From: Paramacrobiotus metropolitanus | Taxonomy: Eukaryota; Tardigrada; Eutardigrada; Parachela; Macrobiotidae | Assembly: GCF_019649055.1 (NCBI RefSeq) | Contig: NW_026570387.1 | Coordinates: forward strand, 62,001 to 126,000 | DNA: 64,000 nt | Reading direction: 5' to 3' | In this document: one piece after another, positions 52,207 through 63,405 of the stretch | Position numbering within the stretch: position 1 is the stretch's first letter | Layout: the number at the start of each line of letters is the position of its first letter | Notes under the pieces: model-generated | Databases searched by the model: none | The model's input: the letters and a program-made list of their open reading frames with translations, nothing else | What the model was told of the DNA's origin: nothing | Program-made: the position numbers and the translations under genes

Positions 52207-52654
52207 CGGATATGCGATGGTATCCGCACTGTCAACGACTGGAACTGGGCATGCCACACCTGCACTGCATCAGTGCTACGCCTCACTGAGAAAAAAACGT
52301 TGCTGTTAAGAAATTAGAAACACTTTGTTGTTAGGCAACAAATGCATAATGTTGCACTCATAATGTACATAATGTTAATTGAATTCATTACTGTTGAGTA
52401 AGTTCAGTCCTACGAGCCGACAAGTTATCGGCGTTGTGTATGATGTTGGGCTAAACAACTTGTCTGCCTCGTTTCAACGCTTACTGCGCCAACCATCGAC
52501 TTTCGGTTGGAAGAAATAGGCTCTGTATGTATGTTCGCAAATTTATTGCTCTTTGTGCCTTTAAGTTATTGAACCGCAAACCAACTGGTCGACTTCCATT
52601 TGTCAGCCCCGCACTGTAGAGAAACAAAAACAGTCAGCAATTGCTAAAAATCAT
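52207..52654. other. Intergenic
   Basis: No gene seen. Confidence 0.4.
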
Positions 52655-52749
52655 TCAACAATCATTTACAACCAAAAACAGCATAAAAACCAGTTTCCCA
52701 ATATTTATCACAATCGACAATAGTAAACTGTCTCGTGCAACGACCCGTT

Positions 52750-53160
52750 TACCGAAAAACGCCGTAACCCCACCATTACCGGGGCGACATCTACGCCGCA
52801 ATCCCGCGCTCCCGCAGTTTCCCCAGCTCCTTATCCCCCAGTCCCGGGGGGCTCCGGCGCACCCGCGGCCGGAAGCCCTTCCCTTCTTCCAACCATTTAA
52901 CCGGCGGTTGGACCATCCGCACCCGCCCGGCAACTCCTCGACCAAGCGCAGCCACTGCACCTGCGGATCCGCAAAGACCCGCTGGAAGCTGTTGACCGGG
53001 CCGTAGGGAAGGTGGCCGGGCGGAGGACGGCCAGCCACTCCGAGAGGGTCTTCTCCTGGAAGACGCCGGTCAGGAGGCTGATCAGCTGGTCGCGGTGGGC
53101 CCCGCTGTTGGCGTTGGTGCGGAAGCCCGATTGGCTGGCGTGGTTCATCGGGAAAATGGT
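52750..53160 (-). pseudogene. Broken copy of SUGCT last exon
   Basis: Minus strand reads FRTNANSGAHRDQLISLLTG and [17 protein letters not shown], then the frame is lost by small indels ([16 protein letters not shown] continues in another frame). No other SUGCT exons accompany it. Confidence 0.85.
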
Positions 53161-53269
53161 CACTTTAACCGACCAAAAGGGAAAGGCGTGCTTCAATTGG
53201 GTTTTCAATACGATTTAATTTAAGTTTCCAGTACAAGTTTCTTAACTTTAAATTTCATTTGGATTTTCA

Positions 53270-53560
53270 GTTGTCAGAGCAGAAGGCTCTGCCCTCAGGG
53301 CAGCCGCCCCATCCGCCGTCTACCTGGTTGTCTCAAGCTCAAGCACAAATCTCTTGATCTCAGCCAACAACGGCGATGGCACAGTGGCTGTGCTACGTGG
53401 ATCACACTCGGTAGCCAGCGGTTCGATTCCGCTCCGTCGCCATTTTTCAGAATTCCTCAACAGGAAATTCTTTCGGACTTCATCTGACCGCCCTCCCTTC
53501 GCTGAGATACCCACGGACAGCCGTCTTTATGGCAGCCTCTGACACAGTACGAGTTTTCTT
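53270..53560 (+). mobile_element. SINE-like insert with tRNA-derived Pol III boxes
   Basis: This stretch interrupts the alignment with the SUGCT 3' flank. A-box TGGCACAGTGG (53377-53387) and B-box GGTTCGATTCC (53420-53430) match consensus; GCGATGG (53373-53379) pairs with CCGTCGC (53434-53440), AGCGG/CCGCT forms a T-stem, and TTTTT follows at 53443. D and anticodon arms do not fold normally, so it is tRNA-derived rather than a working tRNA. Confidence 0.6.
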
Positions 53561-53937
53561 CGTGATAAATTGTTATTATTCTGGTTTCTACTTTCTACTT
53601 TGATCAGCATTTAATTTTATCTTTCACTTCATTGTGATTTTCAGTACGATTTATTTTGTTTTTTGTCTCGTTACGAATCACTGTTCAGCTGGTACTGATT
53701 TTCAGTACCACTTATTTTGAAGTTTTACACCATTTTCGGTTAACGACGATTCCCTTCACCAGTGACAACGCCGAATGGACGAATGTTGTATTCGGTTTAG
53801 TGTACCGTTATGTTAGTTTAAAAATCTTTTCCCATTTTTAATTTAAGAACCACAGTCCTTTTGGAAATTTATGGATCTTTACTGAAATCTTCTGTAAATT
53901 AAAATCTTTAAAAATCTACAGAAATTTTGATAAAGCC

Positions 53938-54715
53938 GACAGCAACAGACGACTACCGTCGTGGAAACTGGGAAGCGACGTTCCTTTTTGCACCAACAAG
54001 CATTACTGGGCAAAGAGCATCGAAGCGATCTTTACCTTCTGTAGCCGCACAACCAGAAAAACCGATGAGAGTGCGCATTTGCACAGTGGCCACTGGCACA
54101 ACACGAAAGGTCATCACGACCGCGGCTCTAATTATGTGTGTATGATGATATCGAAGTCGAGCAACATGCTGTCATCTGCACATATACCGGCAACTCAAGC
54201 TTGATTAAGATCGCTAGTGTTTGATTTTACGGTAAACTCCCACTGTCTGGTTGGTGATACTTTGTGCGGTCGCAAAAAGTTTAGTCACAGTGTACTTTCA
54301 TGTCTGAAACTGCTAGTCGACATCGACATTTGATTATTTTTCCTCTTCGACAACTCCAGCTTGACCAAAGGTCGCTTGCGCGTGATTGCACGATAAGATC
54401 CAGCTGTCTGATTTGTGGTTAACGCATTAGTTAATGCGGTTGCACGCGCGATAAATCTGAACACAGTACACCGGAAAACCATAAAACAGAACGGTGCACG
54501 GCGCATGCCATAACTTTAGCAGACTTGTCGGTCGCGCATAGGTTCTTCTCGAAAGCAATTCGGTGCCGAGGTACTATCTGCCTGTCAAAACTAAGTCCCT
54601 GACTTTGAGTGTAGTGGACAACGTCTAAAAAACATCTAAAATACTAAGTTAACTAACCAACTACGTGCTGTCATTAAACTGATGGGTTTTCCCATCATCG
54701 ACCCAATCGAACGCA
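53938..54715 (+). promoter_or_regulatory. Duplicated upstream region of secreted gene E3
   Basis: Counterpart of 43500-44259. No gene. Confidence 0.5.
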
Positions 54716-56812
54716 ATGTCCCTCTGGCTGATACTCGGGACCATGATTGGATGCATTGTGGCTGCCGTGCATTGTCATCGGTTCTGCAGAACGAAAAGCG
54801 GAATGTTTCGCTGCGAACCATACATCGATGATAATCTGGACATTCCCCTGACGTTTGACGTGGACACCATTCCTGACACGGACAACGTGACGAAACTGGT
54901 ATTTTACTGCGACAAAGCTTTCGAGCGGGAACCCCGTCAGCACTACTGCACGCTGCTGCGGAACGAGCACCGCAGTCTTCCAGCCAGGAGACACATAACC
55001 CGAATATCTCTGCACGGGTTTTTCGGAGAGAACGACCAACGACCTCCGTTTAAACATTTCTTACAGCACATGCAAAATACCACTGAGGAGGTGACCATCC
55101 AGGGCAGCAAGATCGGCTATCTGGATGCGGATTTCTTCCATCCTTTCCAGAAATTGCGCAGTCTCGATTTATTCATGAACGATATCTACGATATCGCGAT
55201 TGACTCGTTCCAGCCGCTGCAACCGGCAGCTGCCGACGGGACTTTGGACCTGCAAGGAAATGCTTTACAAGAGCTGGATTTGGCTGTGTTCAGACCGCTG
55301 GCGTCCTGGCTGGTAAGAGAGCAGTCTCTCAGGCTTTGGTCCCGTTTTCGTAGGATCGCTGCACAAGTAATCCAAAGTTTCAAGTGACCACAGTTGTATG
55401 AGGAAATACTGGGCATCCGATGAAACCGGTAGTTCGGTCGTTCAATCAGAAAGTCAGGCTTGTGCGCCATAAGCGTACACTTGGTATGAACTCCGAGAAA
55501 ATGTGACCGCTTCATGGTGCCAAATACTTGTACAAGCACGAGAACTACGCTTTCACGCACCCTCGTCTGATAACATTCCTCTCATTTCAGAGCGTCTTGC
55601 AGCTGAACAAACAACGTCCGCAAATGCGGAAGCTCCATATAAGCGGGCCGCGCTTCGAGTTTCCCGTTTTATCAGCCTTTTCGCTTACAGCTAACGCCGT
55701 TACATTGTCTCCTGAAACATTTAACTCCATGCCACAAATCCACAACCTGGAGCTGTATGGCAACGACATTTGCGACGTTTGTGACTGTTCATGCTGCGAA
55801 GCGCAGCCGTTCCTTCAGCGTCTGTCCAATTTAACCGGCTCCGGCCTCCGCTCTGAACTGCAGTGTGGTGGGATGCAGCATTACGATCCCGGAACCTATC
55901 GCGCCGATTATTCGCCCCTCCTCAAATCCTCTCCTTGTAAGGTTTTGTTTGAGTGTTCTAAGATTTACCCGAAGCTGGAAGTTAACACAGTTAGAACGTA
56001 GTATTTCAGGTCCCCGGTGTGTGCAGCCGGATCCGGTCGATATCCTGTGCCGAAACGGCTCCTTCTCGTCATCAGACCCAAATCTGGAAGACACCGATGC
56101 TCTCCTGATCCGCTTCACAGGGGACGGCGCACCGCAGTGCACCAGCACCTTCCATGACCTTTATCAAACCATCCTGGATCTGGGCAACGCGACACACCCC
56201 GAACCCGGATCTTCAGCCGCCGTAACCCTCTTCTGTCGCGCTAATCGGACTTCTGTCTGGGGTGCGGACATAAGCATTAAGAACCCGTTAAAGGTCATCG
56301 TTGACACGGATCTCAGTCCGCACTGCCATGATGTTCGTGTGCGATTTTTGAACGCGACCCGGCTTCACATTTCGAAGGAGGCCATCGACCGTATCGCACC
56401 GTCTATCATCTCAATTCAAACCTGGATCAAGGACCATTTGGTGTGTCCGCTCGGTGCCCCGCTATTTGTCAACTGCACCAACGGAACAGTTGTTTCCTAC
56501 CCGGCTCCGTTAAACCTGACAAAGTCCACTATCCTCCATATTCGTAGCGACCTGTCGCTTGTGTGCCAGGATTTTGTTAAAGGTTGTCATAAATATTTGC
56601 TGGAAGCAGAAGGAGTCACGGTGCAGGATTACGCTGCGGACAGCGCTTCACAAGACGCGGTTGTGGCTGTTTGCCAGCGTGGTCGTATTATCCTGTCGGG
56701 AGCCAGTCCGAAGCGGCATTTGACGTACTACGCAGCGCCGAACGATCCCTGCCAACGACACTACCGGGCGTTTCTCAACCACATTCAACCGAACACCACC
56801 TACCTCACTTGA
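54716..56812 (+). CDS. Secreted Cys-rich LRR-like protein E3, 581 aa
   Basis: Three exons: 54716-55312, 55591-55936, 56010-56812, same phases as E1 and about 85% similar by eye. Signal peptide MSLWLILGTMIGCIVAAVHC; exon 1 LRR-like LRSLDLFMNDIYDIAIDSF; exon 2 CDVCDCSCC; exon 3 CPLGAPLFVNCTNGTVVSY and GRIILSGASPKRHLTYY. Intron 1 is longer (278 bp against 103 bp in E1). AATAAA follows the stop closely. It is followed by chaplin gene B. Confidence 0.75.
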
Positions 56813-57057
56813 AATGACAGGAAAATAAAATAAAAGGTTGTTTTAGTTAAGGTGAAATGTGTAGTCAGACTGTGGGCAAATTCCCATTCACAAATTTTTA
56901 TTCACCCGTCAGGTGCCAATGCAAAGGTGAACTGTACTCGAACGCTCATAAAACATAAGCGCTGTCGAAGGAATTCTTAGCGGTGTCTCTCCCGAATGAT
57001 CCCGAAGAGGTTTCCCTAAGTCTTTGGTCGCGGCAATAGCCGATGGAAACGGCTTCT

Positions 57058-57126
57058 GTCATACTATGCAGCGCCGAAGGATTCCTGTCACCGAGACAGT
57101 CTCGAGCTCACCTCAGTTACATTAAA
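57058..57126 (+). pseudogene. Relic of E-type exon 3 end
   Basis: Duplicate of the relic at 46455-46530; predates the unit duplication. Confidence 0.5.
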
Positions 57127-57345
57127 GCTAAAAAGTTAAAAACGGCTAACAACGACTGAAGAATTTATCACTGATTACCATTAGGTTCATGATAACACAA
57201 GGTTTTCTTCGATAGGATTTAAAACTGTTCAGCGACGATTCATGAAATTAGAATACCGTTTTCGTTAATTCCCGTTAAAGATGGATAATTCCCACTCACA
57301 GAGCCACCACGAAACATTGTTTTCATGTTCGTATGTACGCACCTG

Positions 57346-57422
57346 TTGCCGATCGTAAACAGAGACAGTACTGATTTATAATTATGTCAATAAACAGTTT
57401 TGTCTCTGTTTACAATCGGCAA
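57346..57422. repeat. Inverted repeat upstream of chaplin gene B
   Basis: Arms 57346-57367 and 57401-57422 (TTGCCGATCGTAAACAGAGACA type, 21 of 22 pair), 33-bp AT-rich spacer. The matching place in unit 1 keeps only one degraded arm. Confidence 0.75.
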
Positions 57423-57646
57423 TAATTGATGCGCCTGCAGCTACCGCCGACCGACAGTCTTAAGTCTCAACCAGTGTTTTGCTGAGACAGTTCTCGAAAC
57501 AACAAGCCGAACAAAGCAGAATTCCAAGTAGATTATTAATTTATCCGACGGTTTTTTCCGCAGTATAGTTCCAGAATATAAGCTCACGCCAGTCTCGGTT
57601 AAACATTATTTAGAAATCGTTCAAGCCAATCCACTGCGGCGAATCC

Positions 57647-58054
57647 ATGCACAAAATGTGGAAATCGGTGCTATTTGTTACTCTGCTACTGGCGAGCGCC
57701 GTCCATGCCGGGCTTCTGGAGCGACTGCGGCGTCGGGATGTCGGCACGGCGCAGGGAGGGGCAGTTGTTAGTCCCGGGGTACTTTCCGGTAAGATGGCGC
57801 CGTCTCATAATAACTAGTGTCTGCAGCTCAAGTCCTTCGCAAAGACACGCAGCAGTTGCGCTGATTTGGCGCCACAAGTAACACATAATTATTCTACGGA
57901 GTGTCTTGCAGGAAATTTGATGCAAGTCCCGGTGCATGTTCCCGTCAATATCTGTGGGAATACCGTGGATGCTGCGATCGCGCTAAATCCGGTGTTCGAC
58001 TGCGCTAATAAAGTCCAGGGTTCCCTGCATGTTCCCTCGCCGGCTGATGGATAG
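57647..58054 (+). CDS. Chaplin-domain secreted protein B, 94 aa
   Basis: Two exons, 57647-57788 and 57912-58054. Signal peptide MWKSVLFVTLLLASAVHA, linker GLLERLRRRDVGTAQ, domain VSPGVLSG|NLMQVPVHVPVNICGNTVD, ALNPVFDC, ANK. This copy is the nearest to bacterial chaplins (GN-x-x-QVPVHVPVN-x-CGNTV). One Gly of the usual GSPG is Val. The intron splits the same Gly codon as in A and C. Confidence 0.87.
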
Positions 58055-58226
58055 GCAGTACGAACTGATGACGAACTGTACTGTCGAAGTTTGGATCCCC
58101 CGCACATGTGTTACGACATCATGGGAATGCTGTCAGAAATACCTATGTACGCTCCCCTATCAGGATAGCATAGAGGAAGTTTTTCTGTTAGTAAGTTTGT
58201 ACTTATTCTACGATACTTATTAAAGG

Positions 58227-58705
58227 TTGTGCTTCCTATGTGATACGTTTCGGGTTCACACGGTTCGGGTAACACCGCAACTGTACGAGCAGCTGGGCAT
58301 AGTTCCAGCAGTCGAGCGATGGCGCCAGAAGGAAGCAGTGTGGCTGTATAAGATCCGAAACCGCGACAGTTTTGACGTGCCAGCATACATGTGTGACCTT
58401 GTTCCATTCAAGGACATTAGCCTGAGGTATGACTTCCGCCGGAAAGAACGTCTGGATATACCTGCGGCAAAGCTACGAATTGGAAAGACAACCCTTGCGA
58501 TGAGGCTGAAAGATTTGTTTGACAAAGTAGTGGGAAGCGGAAATGAGTTGTTTGGTTGTGGATCTGTTAAGACTTTTCTGTTCTTGTTGAAATCGAAAAA
58601 TTTCTTGTAGCTCTTAATTTTTTGTTTTGTCCATTGTAGTGACCAGACCAGAAAGTGCCTCGAGGGTTTGTCTGCTCAATGAATAAACTAAACTAAACTA
58701 AATAG
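58227..58705 (+). mobile_element. 3' end of a LINE-type retrotransposon
   Basis: The ORF 58227-58610 (SFDVPAYMCDLVPFKDISLRY, LDIPAAKLRIGKTTLAMRL, LKDLFDKVVG) resembles the extreme C-terminus of non-LTR reverse transcriptases. A short 3' UTR with GGGTTTGTCTGCTC and a repetitive AATGAATAAACTAAACTAAA tail follows. 5' truncated, as usual for LINEs. Confidence 0.5.
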
Positions 58706-58949
58706 TTTCTGTGCTTATGTAACATTGCTTTGATAGCTGCTCTCCTACGTTATAATCTTAAGAGGCAAAACTCTTACTAAGACGTTGCCATAATATATAT
58801 TATGTCTTAGCCGTACGACCTGGGAATGCGATTAATGCGTTCTCTAATAATTACAATTTTTATTCGACACCAGTCAGCTTACAGATCAGATGGGCTAGCA
58901 CAGGTTTACACTACTTAAAATGATCAGAATTTAAACATTGAAAAAACAT

Positions 58950-59180
58950 CCAAAATCGTTAGTCCCATTAGTGATCTTGGGGCGTGCAGTCAAAATGCGT
59001 TCTCTTGATAAAATCCGCCAACTCCGCATGCCGGTCCTGTACCTGCTTTTGAGTTTCTACTCAAATCTGTTGATCCGTCTTAAGTGCTATAATAGCGTAA
59101 GACTGTTTTCTTTTTCGACCAGTCCTTCGGGGTTGTCTGCTCTCGTGCCGTAATAATAATAACAATAAAAAATGAAACAT
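58950..59180 (+). mobile_element. Second, shorter LINE 3' end
   Basis: Shares CGACCAG.CC and CGGGGTTGTCTGCTC with the preceding fragment and ends in a TAATAATAATAACAATAAA tail. No RT motif left. Confidence 0.4.
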
Positions 59181-59342
59181 AAAAACCAACAGTGACTGCT
59201 AAAAATCATGCAAAAATCAACTACAACCAACAACGGCATTTAATCCAATTTCCCAATATTTATCACAATCGACGATAATAACGTTCACCGTGTGCAACGA
59301 CCCAATAATTGGAAGACGCCACGACCCCACCATCAGCTACAT

Positions 59343-62300
59343 TTACGCCACGACACCGCGTTCTCGCAGTTCCCGCAGCTCCTCCTTCCCCACCCCCGCA
59401 ATCCGCGTCAACACCGCGTCGGTGTGCTCCCCCAGTCCCGGGGGGCAGCGGCGCACCCGCGGCCGGAACCCGTTCTTTTCCTCCGCCCACCTGACCGGTG
59501 CTCCGACCATCCTTACCCGTCCGGCGACGGGGTGCTCGACCTCCTCGACCAAGCGCAGCCACTGCACCTGCGGATCCGCAAAGACCCGCTGGAAGCTGTT
59601 GACCGGGCCGTAGGGGAAGGTGGCCGGACGGAGGACGGTCAACCACTCCGCCAGGGTCTTCTGCTGGAAAACACCGGTCAGCAGGCTGATCAGGTGGTCG
59701 CGGTGGGCCACGCGGTCCGCGTTGGTGCGGAAAGCCGGTTGGTTGGCGTAGTCCACCTGTTAATAAAGGTCACTGTACTCTGTACAGTACTAGAGCAACT
59801 GATGTGAATAACAGCGTGCTTGATTTTGACTTTCAGTCCGTGCATTTTATTTAAGCAGATTTCCATTGGCAGTACGGCATATTAATTTTTTATTTGGAAT
59901 AACAGGTGTTAGTTTTTTATTTTGGTATTAATTTTTAGTACGATTTTCTTTTCTTTTCCATTTAGCTTTGCCTTTCAGCAAAATTTATTTTTAGTTAAAT
60001 TCCCTAATAATTATTTTTAAATAATTTTTTATTTTATAATGATTTGATTTCAGTGTCGTTTCGATTGATGTGTTAATTTTCCAATTTTATTTCGACTTTC
60101 CTTTTGAAAGTTCTTGATGTCATGTTATTGATTTTCGCCAAGGTTCATTTTTATTCAGTTCTTGGTACAATTTATTTTCATTTTTTTAATCCGTTGTACT
60201 CTGCTTTTTTGTACAGTATTTACGGATATTTAATCACATTTCCAATAATGAATGACAAAAAATTGCGTCCACATGTTAAGTGCTTATAACTGGTTATTAT
60301 AGTGAAGTGGCATTTGAATACAATAATTCAGGGGAAAAATCCTGCTAGAATGGACGAATGTTGTATTCAGTTCAACTAAAAAGTCTTCTTTTTCCATTTC
60401 TTGTTTAAAATCACAATCCTTTAAGGAATATTATTGATCTTCATTAAAATCTTCTAAAAATTAAAATCTTTAAAAATCTACTGAAATTTTGATAAAGCCT
60501 AAACTGAAGAATACAATAAATTAATTAAAAAATAAATCTCGGATTTATGATAGCTAATCTGAATAAAATGTAATGATGATTTTCAACTGCCGCAAAATCT
60601 TGATAAAACTGCGAAGATTAGAGAAAAGTTATAGTAAATTCAGTTAATTAAAAAAATTATTCTTGAAAATTAAATTTTAACGAACTCGGAATAAAAATGC
60701 CGTGCCGTGCATTTATTGGTACAACGGCGCGAACTATTTTTTTTAAATTTGATTTTCCGTCAAACTTGTTTTCGATTCGATCTGCAATTTTACTACCACT
60801 TATTTTTATTTTTTATTCGATTTTCAATACAGTTTTAATTAATTTCACATTTTATTTTTGCATTTCTCTATAAGCACCTGTAGCAGCTGGCAGAGCGCGG
60901 TGAACTGCGCATCCGAGCCGGCACCGACGACGAGATACTCGTCATCTTTGGTGCGGAAGGACTGGTAGGGCACGATGCTCTCGTGGGCGGTGCCCCAGCG
61001 CCGCGGCTCCACGCCGGTGTTGAGGTAATTACTGGCCAGGTTGACCAGATTAGCCACCTGTAAAAAAACCGCCCCATTACTAAAATTCCTTTTAATTCCC
61101 GGAAAAATGGCGAAAGCTACCTGGGTGGCCAGCAAATTACACTGGATGTACGCGCCTTCCCCGCTGCGATTCCGCCGCAATAATGCCGCCAGAATGGCGC
61201 TAGAAAACACGGCAATTAACCGCCGGAACATCGTTCATACTGCCGTCAAAAAAAAAAATAATAAAAAATATTATTATTTTGTAATGATAATTCGGATTCA
61301 GAATTCAGATAACACGGTTATTTTAATTTTTTTAATATTTTATTTCTTCGGTTAAAACTGGCGTACCCGTGAGCGTAGAGACCGGTGGAAATATCCGTCA
61401 TGGCCGTACCGATTTTGCACGGCTCACCCTCCTACCGAACAAATAAGGGTCGACAATTATCCGTAATGTAAATTATTTTTGGAATAATTATACTAAATTT
61501 TCCAGTTATAAATGTATAACTTAAAGAGTAAATTTGTTGCACCATTAAACATGTAAAAAACATAGCTAGTCATTTCATTCATTACATGCTAAACTCTTCG
61601 TTGCATTAGCCAATGCAGTAACTTCGCCAGAGTTATTCGTGCAAGCTGCGCCACTGTACTACGATATTATACAAAAACATACCATCCAACCAGCGCACAG
61701 AGAAGAAGTTAGAAAAAATCCCAAGTAATTACGATTAAATTTTAAAATAATTTCAGTTAATTAATCTCATTCAAATTCAGTTAAAATTATGATAAAATAT
61801 AAATCAACAAAAGTTAATTGATACGAAGATAATAGTTTAATCCAGAAATGTATTGAATAAGCGAAGAGGCGAATAAAATGACTACCTGCGGACCGGTGAT
61901 GTGCATCATGCCGCCGATGGCCGACGCGATGACATCGTAGCCGCCGCGATGCCGGTACGGTCCGTCCTCGCCGTAGCCTGTTATTCAATACTCATACAGA
62001 TCAGTTCATAATTCTTGTCGGCAAAAAAACGGGGGGAAAATGTGCTGACCGGTAATGGAGCAATATATTATCTGGCGATTGGCCTGCTTCAGATCGGAAT
62101 ATCCCAGTCCGTACTTTTCCAACTTTCCCGGGAGGAAGTTGTGCATCAGCACGTCGCACTGGCCGGCCAACTACACAACGCGATTTGCGCATCAATCAAA
62201 GCAGGGATTTTTTTGCAATATTTTTAATTTTATTTATGTTTTTAATTTTTTTAAAATTATATCTGTATTGTGTCAGCACCCCGTGGTTAGAAATTAATTC

Positions 62301-63339
62301 AAGTTTCGCTTTAATTATTTTTTTCCTTTTTACCCGGTGTAACAGCATTAAAAAGAAATGCTTAATGTTTTCAAGAAAAAATACAGGAAAATTTATCGAG
62401 AAAAATCCAGTGGATAATTAAGTTTAGGAAACGTCAGGAAAAATTCCGAAGGCTTACCTGGCGAATTAAATGGGATCCTTCCGGTCGGGAAATATCCACG
62501 GCCACACTCTACAGTCACTTACCGAACACACCGCCAGTCAGGCAAAAAAACCGAATATTCCAGTAAATTATAATAAAAAAAAATGAAAACAGAACATACC
62601 TGCTTGTTGCGATTGACGGCCAGGAAATAGCAGCTGACGCCCTGCACGAACGGCGGTCCCCAACGCCGCGTCTCGTCGCCTTCACCTGTTAAAAACAAAA
62701 CACTACTGAATTCCAAAATGATAATAATTAAAATTTTAATTATTTTTGATTCGAATTATTTTTATTTTACGTATTAAATGCTTTCTTACATGTTTCGTTA
62801 TTTAAAAAAAAATAAGGACGCAAACGGATGGCATGCAATCTATAGAAGAAAGCTACAGGAAATACTTTCAAGCATTTTTTCAAATTTCAGGAAGTATTTT
62901 CTTATGATTTTATTCGGTGTATTTTTATACGTTTGTATACTTTCGGTTTTTTATGTTTTTATTGATTTTATTTTTTGCGGATTTTTTAGACTGACCTGGC
63001 TTTTCAATTTTGATCACTTCGGCGCCCATATCGGCCAGGAGCATGGTGCAGAGCGGTCCGGCAAGAATCCTGAAGAACATCCCAACTGCAGCAAAAACAC
63101 GAACAGCTGACCGAGCACACGCACCGTGTCAGATCCAAGACGCGAATCCCGTGCAGCGGCGCTGCCGTGTCGCCATCGCAACCGTCCTCCTCCGTCGCGG
63201 CATTATCACTACCGGATTGCGTGCACAGACCACGTCCGGTCCTCCATCGCTGGACGGGATGAGGAGCTAAAAATCCGTCAGTCACGCTGGCAATCCGTGA
63301 AGCAGAGAACAGAGAAAATCGCGAAAACGCTTTCAACAT
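59343..63339 (-). CDS. SUGCT: Succinate-hydroxymethylglutarate CoA-transferase
   Basis: Ten exons on minus, all GT-AG with consistent phases: 63339-63125, 63069-62996, 62685-62600, 62508-62458, 62170-62050, 61977-61886, 61431-61367, 61199-61121, 61057-60878, 59756-59343; 458 aa in total, near the usual length. Family III (CaiB/BaiF) CoA-transferase that moves CoA from succinyl-CoA to glutarate or hydroxymethylglutarate in mitochondria. N-terminus [15 protein letters not shown] is Arg/Ser-rich like a transit peptide (an upstream in-frame ATG at 63405 exists). Motifs: [81 protein letters not shown] (candidate catalytic Asp), [24 protein letters not shown], and the last exon with [13 protein letters not shown] and [16 protein letters not shown]. 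The last intron (about 1.1 kb) is AT-rich. Complete and probably functional. Confidence 0.93.
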
Positions 63340-63405
63340 TCTCGCTGCCTCACTCCGTAATGGCACCGTAAACTGTACAACAGCAGAGTGGGATCGTAAA
63401 TTCAA

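Larger units (their letters stand above)
52655..53937. repeat. Segmental duplicate of the SUGCT 3' region
   Basis: 52655-53260 aligns with 59200-59850 and about 53560-53937 with 60080-60500 (shared GGACGAATGTTGTATTC and AAATTTTGATAAAGCC). At about 53937 the similarity switches to the upstream region of the E unit, marking a duplication junction. Confidence 0.75.

Noticed and set aside
53373-53441. Functional tRNA gene
   Set aside because: Acceptor and T stems form, but the D loop is only three bases and no normal anticodon arm is possible.
47038-58054. Chaplin genes as bacterial contamination
   Set aside because: They have introns with GT-AG sites, eukaryotic signal peptides and TATA-like boxes, and lie between duplicated animal genes.
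63004-63110. Plus-strand ORF near 62.8-63.1 kb
   Set aside because: Overlaps SUGCT exon 2 and AT-rich intron in antisense; no motif.
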